NCBI GenBank assembly: GCA_009761415.1
Contig: QUOL01000002.1
Coordinates: forward strand, 620,001 to 684,000
Direction: 5' to 3'
Origin: Sarcomyxa edulis
Taxonomy: Eukaryota > Basidiomycota > Agaricomycetes > Agaricales > Mycenaceae
DNA: 64,000 bases
The first letter of the stretch is position 1, and every line of letters starts with the position of its first letter. A model generated the notes under the pieces. It made no database searches, was not told where the DNA came from, and worked only from the letters and a program-made list of their open reading frames with translations. The position numbers and the translations under genes are program-made. Positions 9,501 through 22,059 of the stretch are shown here, piece after piece.

Positions 9501-12376
9501 ATGGGTCGGCCAGCATGGGCCAACGAAAAACAATGGCTTTGGCTACAAGAACAAGTGCCTAAATACCTTGCCGTGAAAGGTACTAAACAGACCGCTACGT
9601 TCTGGCCGGGGTATCTTGAAGGCTGGAAGGAGCAATGGCCTACGCCGTCTCTGGATACAGTGGTTGGCACAACCGATGACGGTGACGAGGGCGAGGTCGA
9701 GGTCGAGAGCACAAAAAAAAAGAGAAAAAAGGCTAAACGGCCGTTAACGGTGCAAGAAGTAAGTGAGATATCGATACACAAAAGTAACACACTTACTGAG
9801 ACAACCCTATAGCGCCTGAAACAATGGATCAACAACCATACTCGCGTTTCATCTGGAGGAACTGGCCGCACGCGGTTGTTGGACTTGTCTGGAAAGAAGA
9901 ACAGAAAATGGCAGCCATATCAAGCATACTCCCATCTATACTACAAGTCGAAGGATCTTGGCGCCATCATCGATGGAGAGTATCGCGAGTATCTGAAAGG
10001 CCTCGCGGGGGGACCCGATGAGAAGATTGAGTCTTTGTTCGTGTATCGAAATCGTCGGCTGAAAGAGATGCTGGCCAACGAGACGGAAGAAGTAAGGGCA
10101 GAGGTTGAGAATATGAGAGAGATGACACCCTCCACGTCGCAAGCGGAGGCGTTGGACCGTATGTTGTCGGAAGGGACTGATGGAGACGAAGACGAGATTC
10201 GTACCCTGCGCAAAAGGTCAGTGAGTGTAGGTTTGATATCAGTGTTCCTCGTACTCACTATTGCATTCAGGAACATGCTGGCCTTGAGTCGGACAGCACT
10301 CGGGACTCTCGAAGAGATATACCGACAGACTGGTATGATTGGCAATATGATCTTAGCGGGCGAAGACCCTGACCATCCTGGAACGATCGTGACATTGCTG
10401 TATGTTCTTGATATTAATATAGAGGTTTGATCTGAACACACTCTTCTCAGTTTCCAGACCGGAAAAACGTTGAGAGGTCAACGATTCAAGGACGTATACG
10501 CACAAGATTGGGACGCGAACATAGAAAGTCCATTCCGAGCTTTTGCTCAGAGAGTTTTGAGTAAGTGTTGTTGACTTGGGTATAATATGATGACTGACCG
10601 CCCGCGATAGTCGTCGAAGCTCGCGAGCGCAATAAATCGAAGGAAACGGACCAGTCCAAGGAGAAAGACCTAATGACGAAAGCATCTACGCCTACTCCTT
10701 CTGCCGTCCCACCCTCCACTAACAATGGCTCGCCTCATCCCGATGCGACGAGTACTTCAGAAAGCTCGAACGCCATCCCTGCGAATGGCCAAGATAATGC
10801 CGGCGAAAAAAACGAGGGGTCGAAAGACAAAAACAGCAACACTGTACAACGAGGTCAATTATCAGAGTACGAAAGAAGACAACAAGAAAACATACGTAAA
10901 AATCAGGAGCTTTTTCATTCATTGGGACTTGGTGATGCATTGGCTAATCTTTTCGGTGATGCACCCAAAAAAACCCCGTCGAAGAACACAAACGACACGA
11001 GAGAAGAGGAAGGTGATGAGGCAGAGTGGCGCCCGAGCACTAGACCATCGAAAGCAGGTACAGACCTGACCTCGAGGACGACGAGGTCCATGAGCGCTCC
11101 GGAAGAGGATAGATGTGAGAGTGGGCAAAGGGATGGCGACAAGGACATCGATGAGGAGATGAGAGGGAGTGCTGAAAAGAATGGTGCTTCGGACGGCGGT
11201 GGTGAAGATGCTGGGACCTCGATTGGAGAAGTCAAGGATAAGGGGAAAGTGGACTCGAATAATGGGACTAATGGGGAAGGAATTGAGAAGACGGGTGGGG
11301 AAGTCGGCGTCGAGAACGACGCGAGTCGCTCGAAGGTGCCGGGTGATGGTGGTTCACCCAATATTGAGCCTGCCGCCATGAACATTGACCTGGAAGAGGT
11401 GATGTTAGACGAGCATGGAGGGAATACGAGTAACATAGTCAGGGAGGAGTCTGTCAAGGGAGACGGCTCACCTAATAATGCCATTATTGTCGAGAACTCG
11501 GGCGTTGCGTCGCCACGCAGACAATCCCATCTCCAAGACCCACCCAACCACGAACACGGCCCACCCAACCACGAACAAAGCCCACCCAACCACGAACACG
11601 GCCCATCCAGCCACGAACAAAGCCCACCCAACCACGAACACGGCCCACCCAGCCACGAACAAAGCCCACCCAACCACGAACAAGGCCCACCCAACCACGA
11701 ACAAGGACCACGCGACCAAGAACAGCCTCCCGCCACGAATACAGACATTACGCCTGCGATAACCCCGGTCGCTCCTCATCGAGACACGTCGCCTCTTCCC
11801 ACCAACATCCCGCCTTGGGCCAAGAGGGCACAAGAACACCTCGAGACTGTCTTCAAAGGAGAAAATCAGCATATAGTCAAATTATGGAGTGAATTCGAAG
11901 CCTTACTAGGAGTATCTGATGGAAAACCTCGACTTCCTAACGACAGGCAACCCCCCGAAATTGCACGCTGGATCCAACGACATCGAAAGTATGATAAGCC
12001 GCCCGTAATTGAGAAACTCTCGGAGTACGGTGCACTTTGGCGTGTCTGGTGGAAATTGATGCAACCCGAATGGCGAATTTTGGATACTGTGGAATGGCCC
12101 TTGTCGCGCGATCTGCCTCAAGGTGAGACTTGGTCGGTGCTGTGCTGCGGTGGGTGCAATGGCTTCTTCTTGGTGATGATGAGCCTTTCGTGGTGGGTGG
12201 CCGCCGCTACGACCGAAGAGGAGCAGAACGAGAGTTTGTCGGCTTGCGAGGAAGTCGGCTGGGTACTGGAAAAAATGGTCGAGACCCTCAAGGAGAAGTG
12301 GGCGGTGGAAAGGGGAAAGAAACGTTTGGCGGCTGAAGACGCAGAGGGAGGGGAGAAACGAGGGGAGAAAAAGTAA
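9501..12376 (+). CDS. KDZ-borne 888-aa protein of unknown function (copy A)
   Basis: Five exons are supported by consensus GT/AG borders and a continuous frame: 9501-9758, 9813-10216, 10271-10399, 10451-10560 and 10611-12376 (2,667 nt). The N-terminal 300 residues look folded: an aromatic start with FWPGYLEGW, a basic KKKRKKAKR patch that could be a nuclear localisation signal, and helical acidic stretches. The middle is low-complexity and charged, with about ten PPNHEHG/PPNHEQS heptad-like repeats around residues 609-665. The C-terminal about 150 residues are again ordered and Trp-rich (WRVWWKLMQPEWR). No enzyme motif is recognised. Retention of an intact frame in both copies suggests a role in the element's life cycle, but none can be named. 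Confidence 0.85.
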
Positions 12377-12600
12377 GCTCACGGTCGCACGCCCGTCACT
12401 TTTTTCAACTAACTTTTTCGCAGGGGGAAACATTCCTAACGCCGCATGCCGTACACACTCCTTTGTTCGATTTGATTCTCAGCTGGTGCTTCTTATCGTC
12501 GAATCGTAGGGCGCTTATTGTTGTACGTCGAGTCACGATAAAGAAGCTGCTCGTTTTTGAGAACAAAGGAAACCCCAAGATAAGAATCACGTGCTCCAAC

Positions 12601-13606
12601 GCGCGTCGTAGTCACGTGTGTGTTTGGCGCGCAACGCGTCGAAGTAAAATGTAAGTGAAATGTCAAGTAAAAGCCCTGGTTCGTAAGTGAATACAAAGTA
12701 ATATACTGAAGTGGGATGAAGTGAAAGGTCAAGTGATACCCACAGTATTATTATCTGCCTGCAGAAAGTCAAATTCAAAGTAAAACTAAGTAAAACTCCA
12801 AGTTTTACCACCTGAGCCAGTGAAGCCCAAGTAAAATCCAGGAGTAAAATCCAAGTAAAATCCAAGTAAAATCCAATATATTACTACCCATCAAGTGAAA
12901 TGTGGAGTATTACTAGGCACAGCCAGAAGATCTCAAGTAAAATTCAAGTAATACTCCGAGTTTTACCACCTGGGCCAGTGAAGCCCAAGTAAAACCCACA
13001 AGTGAAACCCAAGTATAATCCAAGTAAAATCCAATATATTACTACCCATCAAGTGATATGTGGAGTATTACTAGCCACAGCCAAAAGACCCCAAGTAATA
13101 TTCAAGTGATACTCCGAGTTTTCCCAGTGGAGCCCAAGTATAATCCAAGTATAATCCAAGTAGAATCCAATATATTACTACCCATCAAGTGATATGTGAA
13201 GTATTACTAGCCAGAGCCAGAAGATCCCAAGTGATACTCCAAGTAATACTCCAGGTTTTACTATCTTAGCCGGTGATGCTCAAGTAAAACCCAGTAGTAA
13301 AATCCAGTATACGCACACACTCAAGTAAAAAAGCGAAGTATTACAGTGTCCACAGGTATACCAGTAAAAGAGAAGGTTTTACTTGAGTTTTACTAGCTCA
13401 AGACAAGCCAAACCCCCCTAGCCTAGCAAACCAGTCAAGTAAAAATCAAGTAATACCAGCAGAAAGTCGGACCATAAGTAAAACATGTAAGTATTACTTC
13501 GGCCTGTAATATTACTATAGTTGAAGTACTATTATAAGGCATTTTAAACACTTCACCTTTGCTGTACTTACAGCAAAAAGTAATACTATACTAGCTGGCA
13601 CTAGTG
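12601..13606. repeat. Copy A distal terminal array (about 1.0 kb)
   Basis: Inverted counterpart of 2041-3476, with CAAGT on the plus strand. It has only three of the 136/158-bp units (markers ending at about 12892, 13050 and 13186) against six at the other end. The outermost about 480 bp matches the other end closely. The inner border has the same CG-rich CACGTG-containing stretch. The gap 12377-12600 shows no gene. Confidence 0.85.
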
Positions 13607-13613
13607 GGGTAGT
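13607..13613. repeat. TSD of KDZ copy A, right
   Basis: GGGTAGT directly after the element end, matching 2034-2040. Confidence 0.85.
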
Positions 13614-16600
13614 ACCGTTCGTTCACCGAACTCCGAACTAGATTGATGATACTTCCGTAGATGATCAAGGTTGAAAACCGGGTGCATCGGATAATTATCA
13701 GGTAAACGCAACCGATACACCATGGGATTAACCTTCTCCATCACCTCGAATGGTCCAATAGTTCGCTGTATCAACTTTCGTCCAGTTCCTTTCACGTCCA
13801 CCAATTCAAGCGTATGCGGATTAACTAACGCCCAATCTCCCTCCTGAAGCTCATCCACCGCCCTACGATGCTTATTATGCGCCCGAGCTTGTCGTTCCTG
13901 GGCTAACACTAAAGCATCCCTGGCCGACCGACGATGAGTCTCTATATCCTCAATAAACGTTTCACCCTTCTGACTAGGAAGGAAAGGTCTCTCCACCCCA
14001 TCCTTCTGCGGCACTAATAAGCCCGCCGCCACTTGAGGTTTGTATCCCATCAATAGGAAATCAGGAGCGTAAGTCGTGGATGAATGAACGGAAGAATTGT
14101 AAGCTCGTTGCATCTCACTCAACCAGTCCGCCCATGAGTCTCGTTCACTGGCTACGTAGGCTCGTAACATGACTTCAATAGTCGCATTAAGATTCTCGGT
14201 CTGGCCGTCCGTCTGAGGGTGATGAGCAGATGAAAGAGCCATCACACTGCCGTAGTAGGCTACAACAGACTTCCAAAATGCCGTAGACCAGCGTTTGTCT
14301 CGATCCGCTATTATACGATTAGGCAACCCATACACATTCGCGATATTGTCCACGAAGAGTTTAGCAAATCCCTCCTGCTTAAGAGTGTCGTGAGTGGCTA
14401 TAAGTCGCGCATACTTGGTGAACTTATCCACGACCACTAGCACAGCTGTATATCTCCCTTCCCCTGAAGGAGGCAACCCAGTGATCAAGTCCAAGGAGAC
14501 CGTCGCAAACGGTCTAGCCGGTATGTGGGCAGGTCGAAGACCGCCTTGCTTGCGACGATGATCATTCTTAATCTTCTGACAAACGTCGCAAGTATTGGTG
14601 TAGACGTCCACGTCCTTTCGCATAGACGGCCAAAAGAACAATTCCTGCAACCGGGCGAGAAATCGTCTTGGTCCAGCATGGGCGCTTTCATACGGGGACT
14701 CATGGATCCATCGTAGGATGAAAGGTACCTTTTTCCGTGGAACACATAATCTAGTGTTCCAATCAGCATCGATGAAGTACAGTAACCCATTGTCTCCGGT
14801 CCGGAAATGCGATGGAGTGAGCTCCTTCTTGGAGTTAGGCGTCTCGATAACGTATTTCTTCTTGAAGTAACCATCCTCCGCGTAAGCATCCGCAAACTCC
14901 TTCATAATTTCCGGCTTGATAGACAATAGTAGATGACTCCCTCGGTTCCAATCCTCATCTAACTCCTCCTTCTCTAGAGCTTTCTTGCGTACGCCTATGG
15001 GGTACGTCCAATGATCACCCTGAGAGAAGGGTAACTGCTCTCCGTCTCCCTTGACTGGGATGGTTTCAGTATCACGTTCCGAGGCAACGTTCATATCACC
15101 ATCCGCTCGCGTTTCCTTGACAATTCTCTCCCTTTGAGCCGTTTCCTCCAAAATTCTCTTCTGTCTTCGAGTTTGCAATGCATACGTCTGTCTGTCCACC
15201 ACGTCCTCATATCGCCAAACGGAGAAGGCAGCCTTGGGGGCAGGAGAGAAATGCGCTCTATCTTTGGCACCTTGGGCCACGTTTTGTTTATCCTCATCGG
15301 GCACGATAGTAGGGATATCGTCTCGAATAGGCGAATCATGGTGCGGCACTCTAGGCAACCTCGAGAGAGGATCCACATTCGAATGTATTTTACCCGGTCT
15401 GTGTATGATAGTCATTCCAGGATAAGCCGCAAACACCGCCCCCCAGGCCGCCAAGCGTCTATTCGTGTTTTCGTACACACGAGCCCACTGCAAAGCCGCA
15501 TGATCCGTAATTAGAATCACTGTCTCCCCCTCTATGAACGGCTGAAAGCGCACCAGAGCTTCCTTCGCTCCCAAAGCCTCGCGCTCAGTGGCACTGTAAT
15601 TACGCTCCGCGGGCTTCAAAGTTCGACTCCAATAGCAAATCACCCGTTCCACGTGAACGATGGTCGCATCGAAAGAAGCGCCCCATTCTTCCACTCGAGG
15701 ACGCTCCCTATCGATAACGTCGCAAACCAGGGTAGTCACCAACGAAGGGACGGGCAACCCGGCCTCCCAGGCAGCTAACAACTTTGAGTAGACAGTCGTG
15801 CCCTTCAAGTCGGCCACGGCGATGGATTGAACCTGTTGCAGACTAGCGCCGAGAGCAAAGTCAGACGCGTCCGTGTACAACCTGTATGGAAGTCCCTGAA
15901 TAGGATGTCCCAAAACCGGAGCACACATCAACGCATCCTTGGCTTGCTGAAAAGCAATATCGTGCTCCGCTTTCCATACAAAGCGAACACCCTTTTTCAG
16001 CAGCCCGAACAAGGGAGCGGCAATAAAGGCATAATGCGGTATATAGCTTGCAAAATATACAACCATGCCCAAAAACTTCTGTAGGTCGTTCACCGTCTGA
16101 GGACGCGCTATGTCTTGAATGGCGCTGACTTTCTCCTGGTGAGTAGACAAACCGAGTCGCGACACCTTCTGACCCAGAAGTAATATCGACGAGTAACCCA
16201 CAAAACATTTAGCGGGGGACAAGGTAATACCGGCGGCAGCTATAGCCCCCAACACCTTATCCAGGTGTACCAGGTGCTCCTCCCAACTCTTGGAATACAC
16301 CACAATGTCGTCGATGTAGACCAACGTGAAAAGCCACAAGTAGGGGGATAATACTCCCTGCATAACCCGCTGGAAGATGCTAGGCCCATTCCGCAACCCG
16401 AAAGGCATTCGTCGAAATTGCCAAAGCCCAAGATGAGACCGAAACGCAGTCTTTTCCTTCTCAGTATCCGCCATTTCCAATTGCGTGAAGCCAGCCAGAG
16501 CATCAAAGGAAGACAACACTTGCGCGCCCGACAGAGACTGTATAATCTCGGTCTGACGAGGTATGGGGAACTCATCCGGTATCGTCTCCGCATTCAGCTT

Positions 16601-17713
16601 CCGATAATCAATGACACAACGAGGCTTCCCATTTCGATAAACAACCACGATAGGAAAACCCCATGGACTCGTGGAGGGTTCTATCACCCCTGCCTCGAAC
16701 CAAAGCTTCATCTGTTTGTCAATGACCTCCCGCTTCGCGGGGGACGCAGTATACATGGGTACTGAAATAGGCTGAGTGCCCGGTTTCAGGTTCACCGGAA
16801 CGCGAGCCTCCACATGACCCAATCGACCATCCACCCCGAAAGCAAGCTCATTCTTACGCAACACTTCCTCTAACCTAGGTCGAATGTCGTCAGGAATATC
16901 TTCGCCGAGATTGACCAATTGCGTCACGTCAATACCGGTAACGGGATCGGGGTCAGGGACTTCAGTAGTCTTAGGACCCCAATTCTCCTCGCCCTCGAGC
17001 TTGTCATCTCCAGTAGGAACGAAATTATTCTTAGGAGGAGCTTCAGCCAAATCCTGAGCTCGCAAAGTGCCCTCCACCATCGCACGGATTGAGTCCGCAG
17101 AAGCAGCGTACCTCGCCCATTCCTCCTCAGTGCTAGGTCGATCCAAGTCCTCCTCTGGGTTGAGCAGGTATCCGATAATATCCCCCGTTCGAACGTACCA
17201 AGGTCGTACCCCAGGATTAGCCACAGGCAGATAGGGATGTTTGGAATTGACCCAGGTGGTGGGAGCGGATAATAACGACCCTTCCTCCATCCCAATGACC
17301 ACCTTCTCGACTAACCAGTCCGATCGACCGTCGAAAGGAGCATTAACACGAACATTATGAACAGAGCCGGCCGCGATAAGAACATCCTCGTCAGCCAACA
17401 CGGAGGGTGGACCATCATCTCCAGCGTGACGTCGAGCGTTGGCTCTAGCTCGTCGAGCACTCTTGGCGCGAACGAAACTCTGTCCAACCTGTGCGGACCG
17501 AATGGAAAAGCCCAAATCGACTGCTTGAGCAGAAGACGCCGCAATGACGCGCCCTGATCCCCCTACAGTGACCTCGCAATGTCCAGTCGCGTAACGCCGC
17601 AGCCCTAGCTCGTAGGAGACCTGAAAATCCTCACCAAGTAGGAGAGGAACTCGCATATCCTTCACCACATATGCTTCCAAATCGAAACTAACAACGTTTC
17701 CATCTGTGGCTAC

Positions 17714-17720
17714 GGCGAAG
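17714..17720. repeat. TSD of KDZ copy B, left
   Basis: GGCGAAG directly before the element end CACTAGTGCC, matching 29287-29293. Confidence 0.85.
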
Positions 17721-18726
17721 CACTAGTGCCAGCTAGTATAGTATTACTTTTTGCTGTAAGTACAGCAAAGGTGAAGTGTTTAAAATGCCTTATAATAGTA
17801 CTTCAACTATAGTAATATTACAGGCCGAAGTAATACTTACATGTTTTACTTATGGTCCGACTTTCTGCTGGTATTACTTGATTTTTACTTGACTGGTTTG
17901 CTAGGCTAGGGGGGTTTGGCTTGTCTTGAGCTAGTAAAACTCAAGTAAAACCTTCTCTTTTACTGGTATACCTGTGGACACTGTAATACTTCGCTTTTTT
18001 ACTTGAGTGTGTGCGTATACTGGATTTTACTACTGGGTTTTACTTGAGCATCACCGGCTAAGATAGTAAAACCTGGAGTATTACTTGGAGTATCACTTGG
18101 GATCTTCTGGCTCTGGCTAGTAATACTTCACATATCACTTGATGGGTAGTAATATATTGGATTCTACTTGGATTATACTTGGATTATACTTGGGCTCCAC
18201 TGGGAAAACTCGGAGTATCACTTGAATATTACTTGGGGTCTTTTGGCTGTGGCTAGTAATACTCCACATATCACTTGATGGGTAGTAATATATTGGATTT
18301 TACTTGGATTATACTTGGGTTTCACTTGTGGGTTTTACTTGGGCTTCACTGGCCCAGGTGGTAAAACTCGGAGTATTACTTGAATTTTACTTGAGATCTT
18401 CTGGCTGTGCCTAGTAATACTCCACATTTCACTTGATGGGTAGTAATATATTGGATTTTACTTGGATTTTACTTGGATTTTACTCCTGGATTTTACTTGG
18501 GCTTCACTGGCTCAGGTGGTAAAACTTGGAGTTTTACTTAGTTTTACTTTGAATTTGACTTTCTGCAGGCAGATAATAATACTGTGGGTATCACTTGACC
18601 TTTCACTTCATCCCACTTCAGTATATTACTTTGTATTCACTTACGAACCAGGGCTTTTACTTGACATTTCACTTACATTTTACTTCGACGCGTTGCGCGC
18701 CAAACACACACGTGACTACGACGCGC
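17721..18726. repeat. Copy B distal terminal array (about 1.0 kb)
   Basis: ACTTG-rich array with three 136/158-bp units marked by GATGGGTAGTAATATATTGG at 18141, 18277 and 18435. It mirrors 12601-13606. Confidence 0.85.
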
Positions 18727-18950
18727 GTTGGAGCACGTGATTCTTATCTTGGGGTTTCCTTTGTTCTCAAAAACGAGCAGCTTCTTTATCGTGACTCGAC
18801 GTACAACAATAAGCGCCCTACGATTCGACGATAAGAAGCACCAGCTGAGAATCAAATCGAACAAAGGAGTGTGTACGGCATGCGGCGTTAGGAATGTTTC
18901 CCCCTGCGAAAAAGTTAGTTGAAAAAAGTGACGGGCGTGCGACCGTGAGC

Positions 18951-21826
18951 TTACTTTTTCTCCCCTCGTTTCTCCCCTCCCTCTGCGTCTTCAGCCGCCA
19001 AACGTTTCTTTCCCCTTTCCACCGCCCACTTCTCCTTGAGGGTCTCGACCATTTTTTCCAGTACCCAGCCGACTTCCTCGCAAGCCGACAAACTCTCGTT
19101 CTGCTCCTCTTCGGTCGTAGCGGCGGCCACCCACCACGAAAGGCTCATCATCACCAAGAAGAAGCCATTGCACCCACCGCAGCACAGCACCGACCAAGTC
19201 TCACCTTGAGGCAGATCGCGCGACAAGGGCCATTCCACAGTATCCAAAATTCGCCATTCGGGTTGCATCAATTTCCACCAGACACGCCAAAGTGCACCGT
19301 ACTCCGAGAGTTTCTCAATTACGGGCGGCTTATCATACTTTCGATGTCGTTGGATCCAGCGTGCAATTTCGGGGGGTTGCCTGTCGTTAGGAAGTCGAGG
19401 TTTTCCATCAGATACTCCTAGTAAGGCTTCGAATTCACTCCATAATTTGACTATATGCTGATTTTCTCCTTTGAAGACAGTCTCGAGGTGTTCTTGTGCC
19501 CTCTTGGCCCAAGGCGGGATGTTGGTGGGAAGAGGCGACGTGTCTCGATGAGGAGCGACCGGGGTTATCGCAGGCGTAATGTCTGTATTCGTGGCGGGAG
19601 GCTGTTCTTGGTCGCGTGGTCCTTGTTCGTGGTTGGGTGGGCCTTGTTCGTGGTTGGGTGGGCTTTGTTCGTGGCTGGGTGGGCCGTGTTCGTGGTTGGG
19701 TGGGCTTTGTTCGTGGCTGGATGGGCCGTGTTCGTGGTTGGGTGGGCTTTGTTCGTGGTTGGGTGGGCCGTGTTCGTGGTTGGGTGGGTCTTGGAGATGG
19801 GATTGTCTGCGTGGCGACGCAACGCCCGAGTTCTCGACAATAATGGCATTATTAGGTGAGCCGTCTCCCTTGACAGACTCCTCCCTGACTATGTTACTCG
19901 TATTCCCTCCATGCTCGTCTAACATCACCTCTTCCAGGTCAATGTTCATGGCGGCAGGCTCAATATTGGGTGAACCACCATCACCCGGCACCTTCGAGCG
20001 ACTCGCGTCGTTCTCGACGCCGACTTCCCCACCCGTCTTCTCAATTCCTTCCCCATTAGTCCCATTATTCGAGTCCACTTTCCCCTTATCCTTGACTTCT
20101 CCAATCGAGGTCCCAGCATCTTCACCACCGCCGTCCGAAGCACCATTCTTTTCAGCACTCCCTCTCATCTCCTCATCGATGTCCTTGTCGCCATCCCTTT
20201 GCCCACTCTCACATCTATCCTCTTCCGGAGCGCTCATGGACCTCGTCGTCCTCGAGGTCAGGTCTGTACCTGCTTTCGATGGTCTAGTGCTCGGGCGCCA
20301 CTCTGCCTCATCACCTTCCTCTTCTCTCGTGTCGTTTGTGTTCTTCGACGGGGTTTTTTTGGGTGCATCACCGAAAAGATTAGCCAATGCATCACCAAGT
20401 CCCAATGAATGAAAAAGCTCCTGATTTTTACGTATGTTTTCTTGTTGTCTTCTTTCGTACTCTGATAATTGACCTCGTTGTACAGTGTTGCTGTTTTTGT
20501 CTTTCGACCCCTCGTTTTTTTCGCCGGCATTATCTTGGCCATTCGCAGGGATGGCGTTCGAGCTTTCTGAAGTACTCGTCGCATCGGGATGAGGCGAGCC
20601 ATTGTTAGTGGAGGGTGGGACGGCAGAAGGAGTAGGCGTAGATGCTTTCGTCATTAGGTCTTTCTCCTTGGACTGGTCCGTTTCCTTCGATTTATTGCGC
20701 TCGCGAGCTTCGACGACTATCGCGGGCGGTCAGTCATCATATTATACCCAAGTCAACAACACTTACTCAAAACTCTCTGAGCAAAAGCTCGGAATGGACT
20801 TTCTATGTTCGCGTCCCAATCTTGTGCGTATACGTCCTTGAATCGTTGACCTCTCAACGTTTTTCCGGTCTGGAAACTGAGAAGAGTGTGTTCAGATCAA
20901 ACCTCTATATTAATATCAAGAACATACAGCAATGTCACGATCGTTCCAGGATGGTCAGGGTCTTCGCCCGCTAAGATCATATTGCCAATCATACCAGTCT
21001 GTCGGTATATCTCTTCGAGAGTCCCGAGTGCTGTCCGACTCAAGGCCAGCATGTTCCTGAATGCAATAGTGAGTACGAGGAACACTGATATCAAACCTAC
21101 ACTCACTGACCTTTTGCGCAGGGTACGAATCTCGTCTTCGTCTCCATCAGTCCCTTCCGACAACATACGGTCCAACGCCTCCGCTTGCGACGTGGAGGGT
21201 GTCATCTCTCTCATATTCTCAACCTCTGCCCTTACTTCTTCCGTCTCGTTGGCCAGCATCTCTTTCAGCCGACGATTTCGATACACGAACAAAGACTCAA
21301 TCTTCTCATCGGGTCCCCCCGCGAGGCCTTTCAGATACTCGCGATACTCTCCATCGATGATGGCGCCAAGATCCTTCGACTTGTAGTATAGATGGGAGTA
21401 TGCTTGATATGGCTGCCATTTTCTGTTCTTCTTTCCAGACAAGTCCAACAACCGCGTGCGGCCAGTTCCTCCAGATGAAACGCGAGTATGGTTGTTGATC
21501 CATTGTTTCAGGCGCTATAGGGTTGTCTCAGTAAGTGTGTTACTTTTGTGTATCGATATCTCACTTACTTCTTGCACCGTTAACGGCCGTTTAGCCTTTT
21601 TTCTCTTTTTTTTTGTGCTCTCGACCTCGACCTCGCCCTCGTCACCGTCATCGGTTGTGCCAACCACTGTATCCAGAGACGGCGTAGGCCATTGCTCCTT
21701 CCAGCCTTCAAGATACCCCGGCCAGAACGTAGCGGTCTGTTTAGTACCTTTCACGGCAAGGTATTTAGGCACTTGTTCTTGTAGCCAAAGCCATTGTTTT
21801 TCGTTGGCCCATGCTGGCCGACCCAT
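18951..21826 (-). CDS. KDZ-borne 888-aa protein of unknown function (copy B)
   Basis: Mirror of 9501-12376 with exons 21826-21569, 21514-21111, 21056-20928, 20876-20767 and 20716-18951. The features are the same: Trp-rich N-terminus, KKKRKKAKR basic patch, disordered middle with PPNHE repeats, Trp-rich C-terminus. No difference from copy A was noticed in the coding sequence. The long open frames antisense to the PPNHE repeats come from the repeat composition and are not genes. Confidence 0.85.
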
Positions 21827-22059
21827 TATACGTGTAACTCGTGCGTGAGGACGTGAGGAACTATGTGCGGTGGAATGGTAACCGTAGATCGCCTAACATA
21901 CTCGCTTAGACCTCCTCAATAAATTGTAACCCTCACGTGAGGTTCGTTTCCATACTTTCAGACTTTTTTCCTTCACCCACGCCAACATACAAAGTAGGCC
22001 TGCACCTCACTCACCCCACCCGACTCTGAACTAACCTACTTTTCTCAGAATTGCAATCG
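21827..22059. promoter_or_regulatory. Divergent promoter region (copy B)
   Basis: 233-bp spacer between the start codons of the two divergent passenger genes; same sequence as 9268-9500. Confidence 0.55.

Larger units (their letters stand above)
2041..13606 (-). mobile_element. KDZ-class DNA transposon, copy A
   Basis: An 11,566-bp element that is the inverted copy of 17721-29286: every base p here corresponds to 31327-p there. It is bounded by terminal inverted repeats that begin GAGTCATGCCAGCT (transposase side) and CACTAGTGCCAGCT (other side) and then run into long ACTTG-rich arrays. A 7-bp GGGTAGT duplication flanks it. It contains a transposase gene, an RNase H1-N-like gene and an 888-aa gene. 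Three differences from copy B were found (2322, 3672 and 4063); only 4063 changes a protein (Ser versus Leu in the transposase). Class assignment rests on the CxC2/KDZ protein. Confidence 0.93.
13607..17720 (-). pseudogene. Chromovirus pol middle: RT, RNase H, integrase
   Basis: This is the 4.1-kb pol segment stranded between the two KDZ copies. Read on the minus strand it begins in the protease C-terminus (RVPLLLGEDF), then the reverse transcriptase with YIDD catalytic residues at 16318-16307, RNase H starting at LYTDASDF (about 15880), the integrase zinc finger (H...H...CDVCQ, about 14650-14560), and the integrase core with D (SLDLITG), D (IADRDKRW) and E (DGQTENLN). It ends in the YRLRLPDNYPMHPVFNLDHL region that precedes the chromodomain. 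No stop or frameshift occurs inside; the only stop (13603-13601) is supplied by the KDZ terminus. It probably makes no functional protein now because both ends are cut off. Confidence 0.93.

Noticed and set aside
10915..11748. 277-codon frame antisense to the 888-aa gene (and its mirror at 19579-20412)
   Set aside because: It is a by-product of the PPNHE repeat, giving low-complexity CSWLGG repeats, with no splice or motif support.
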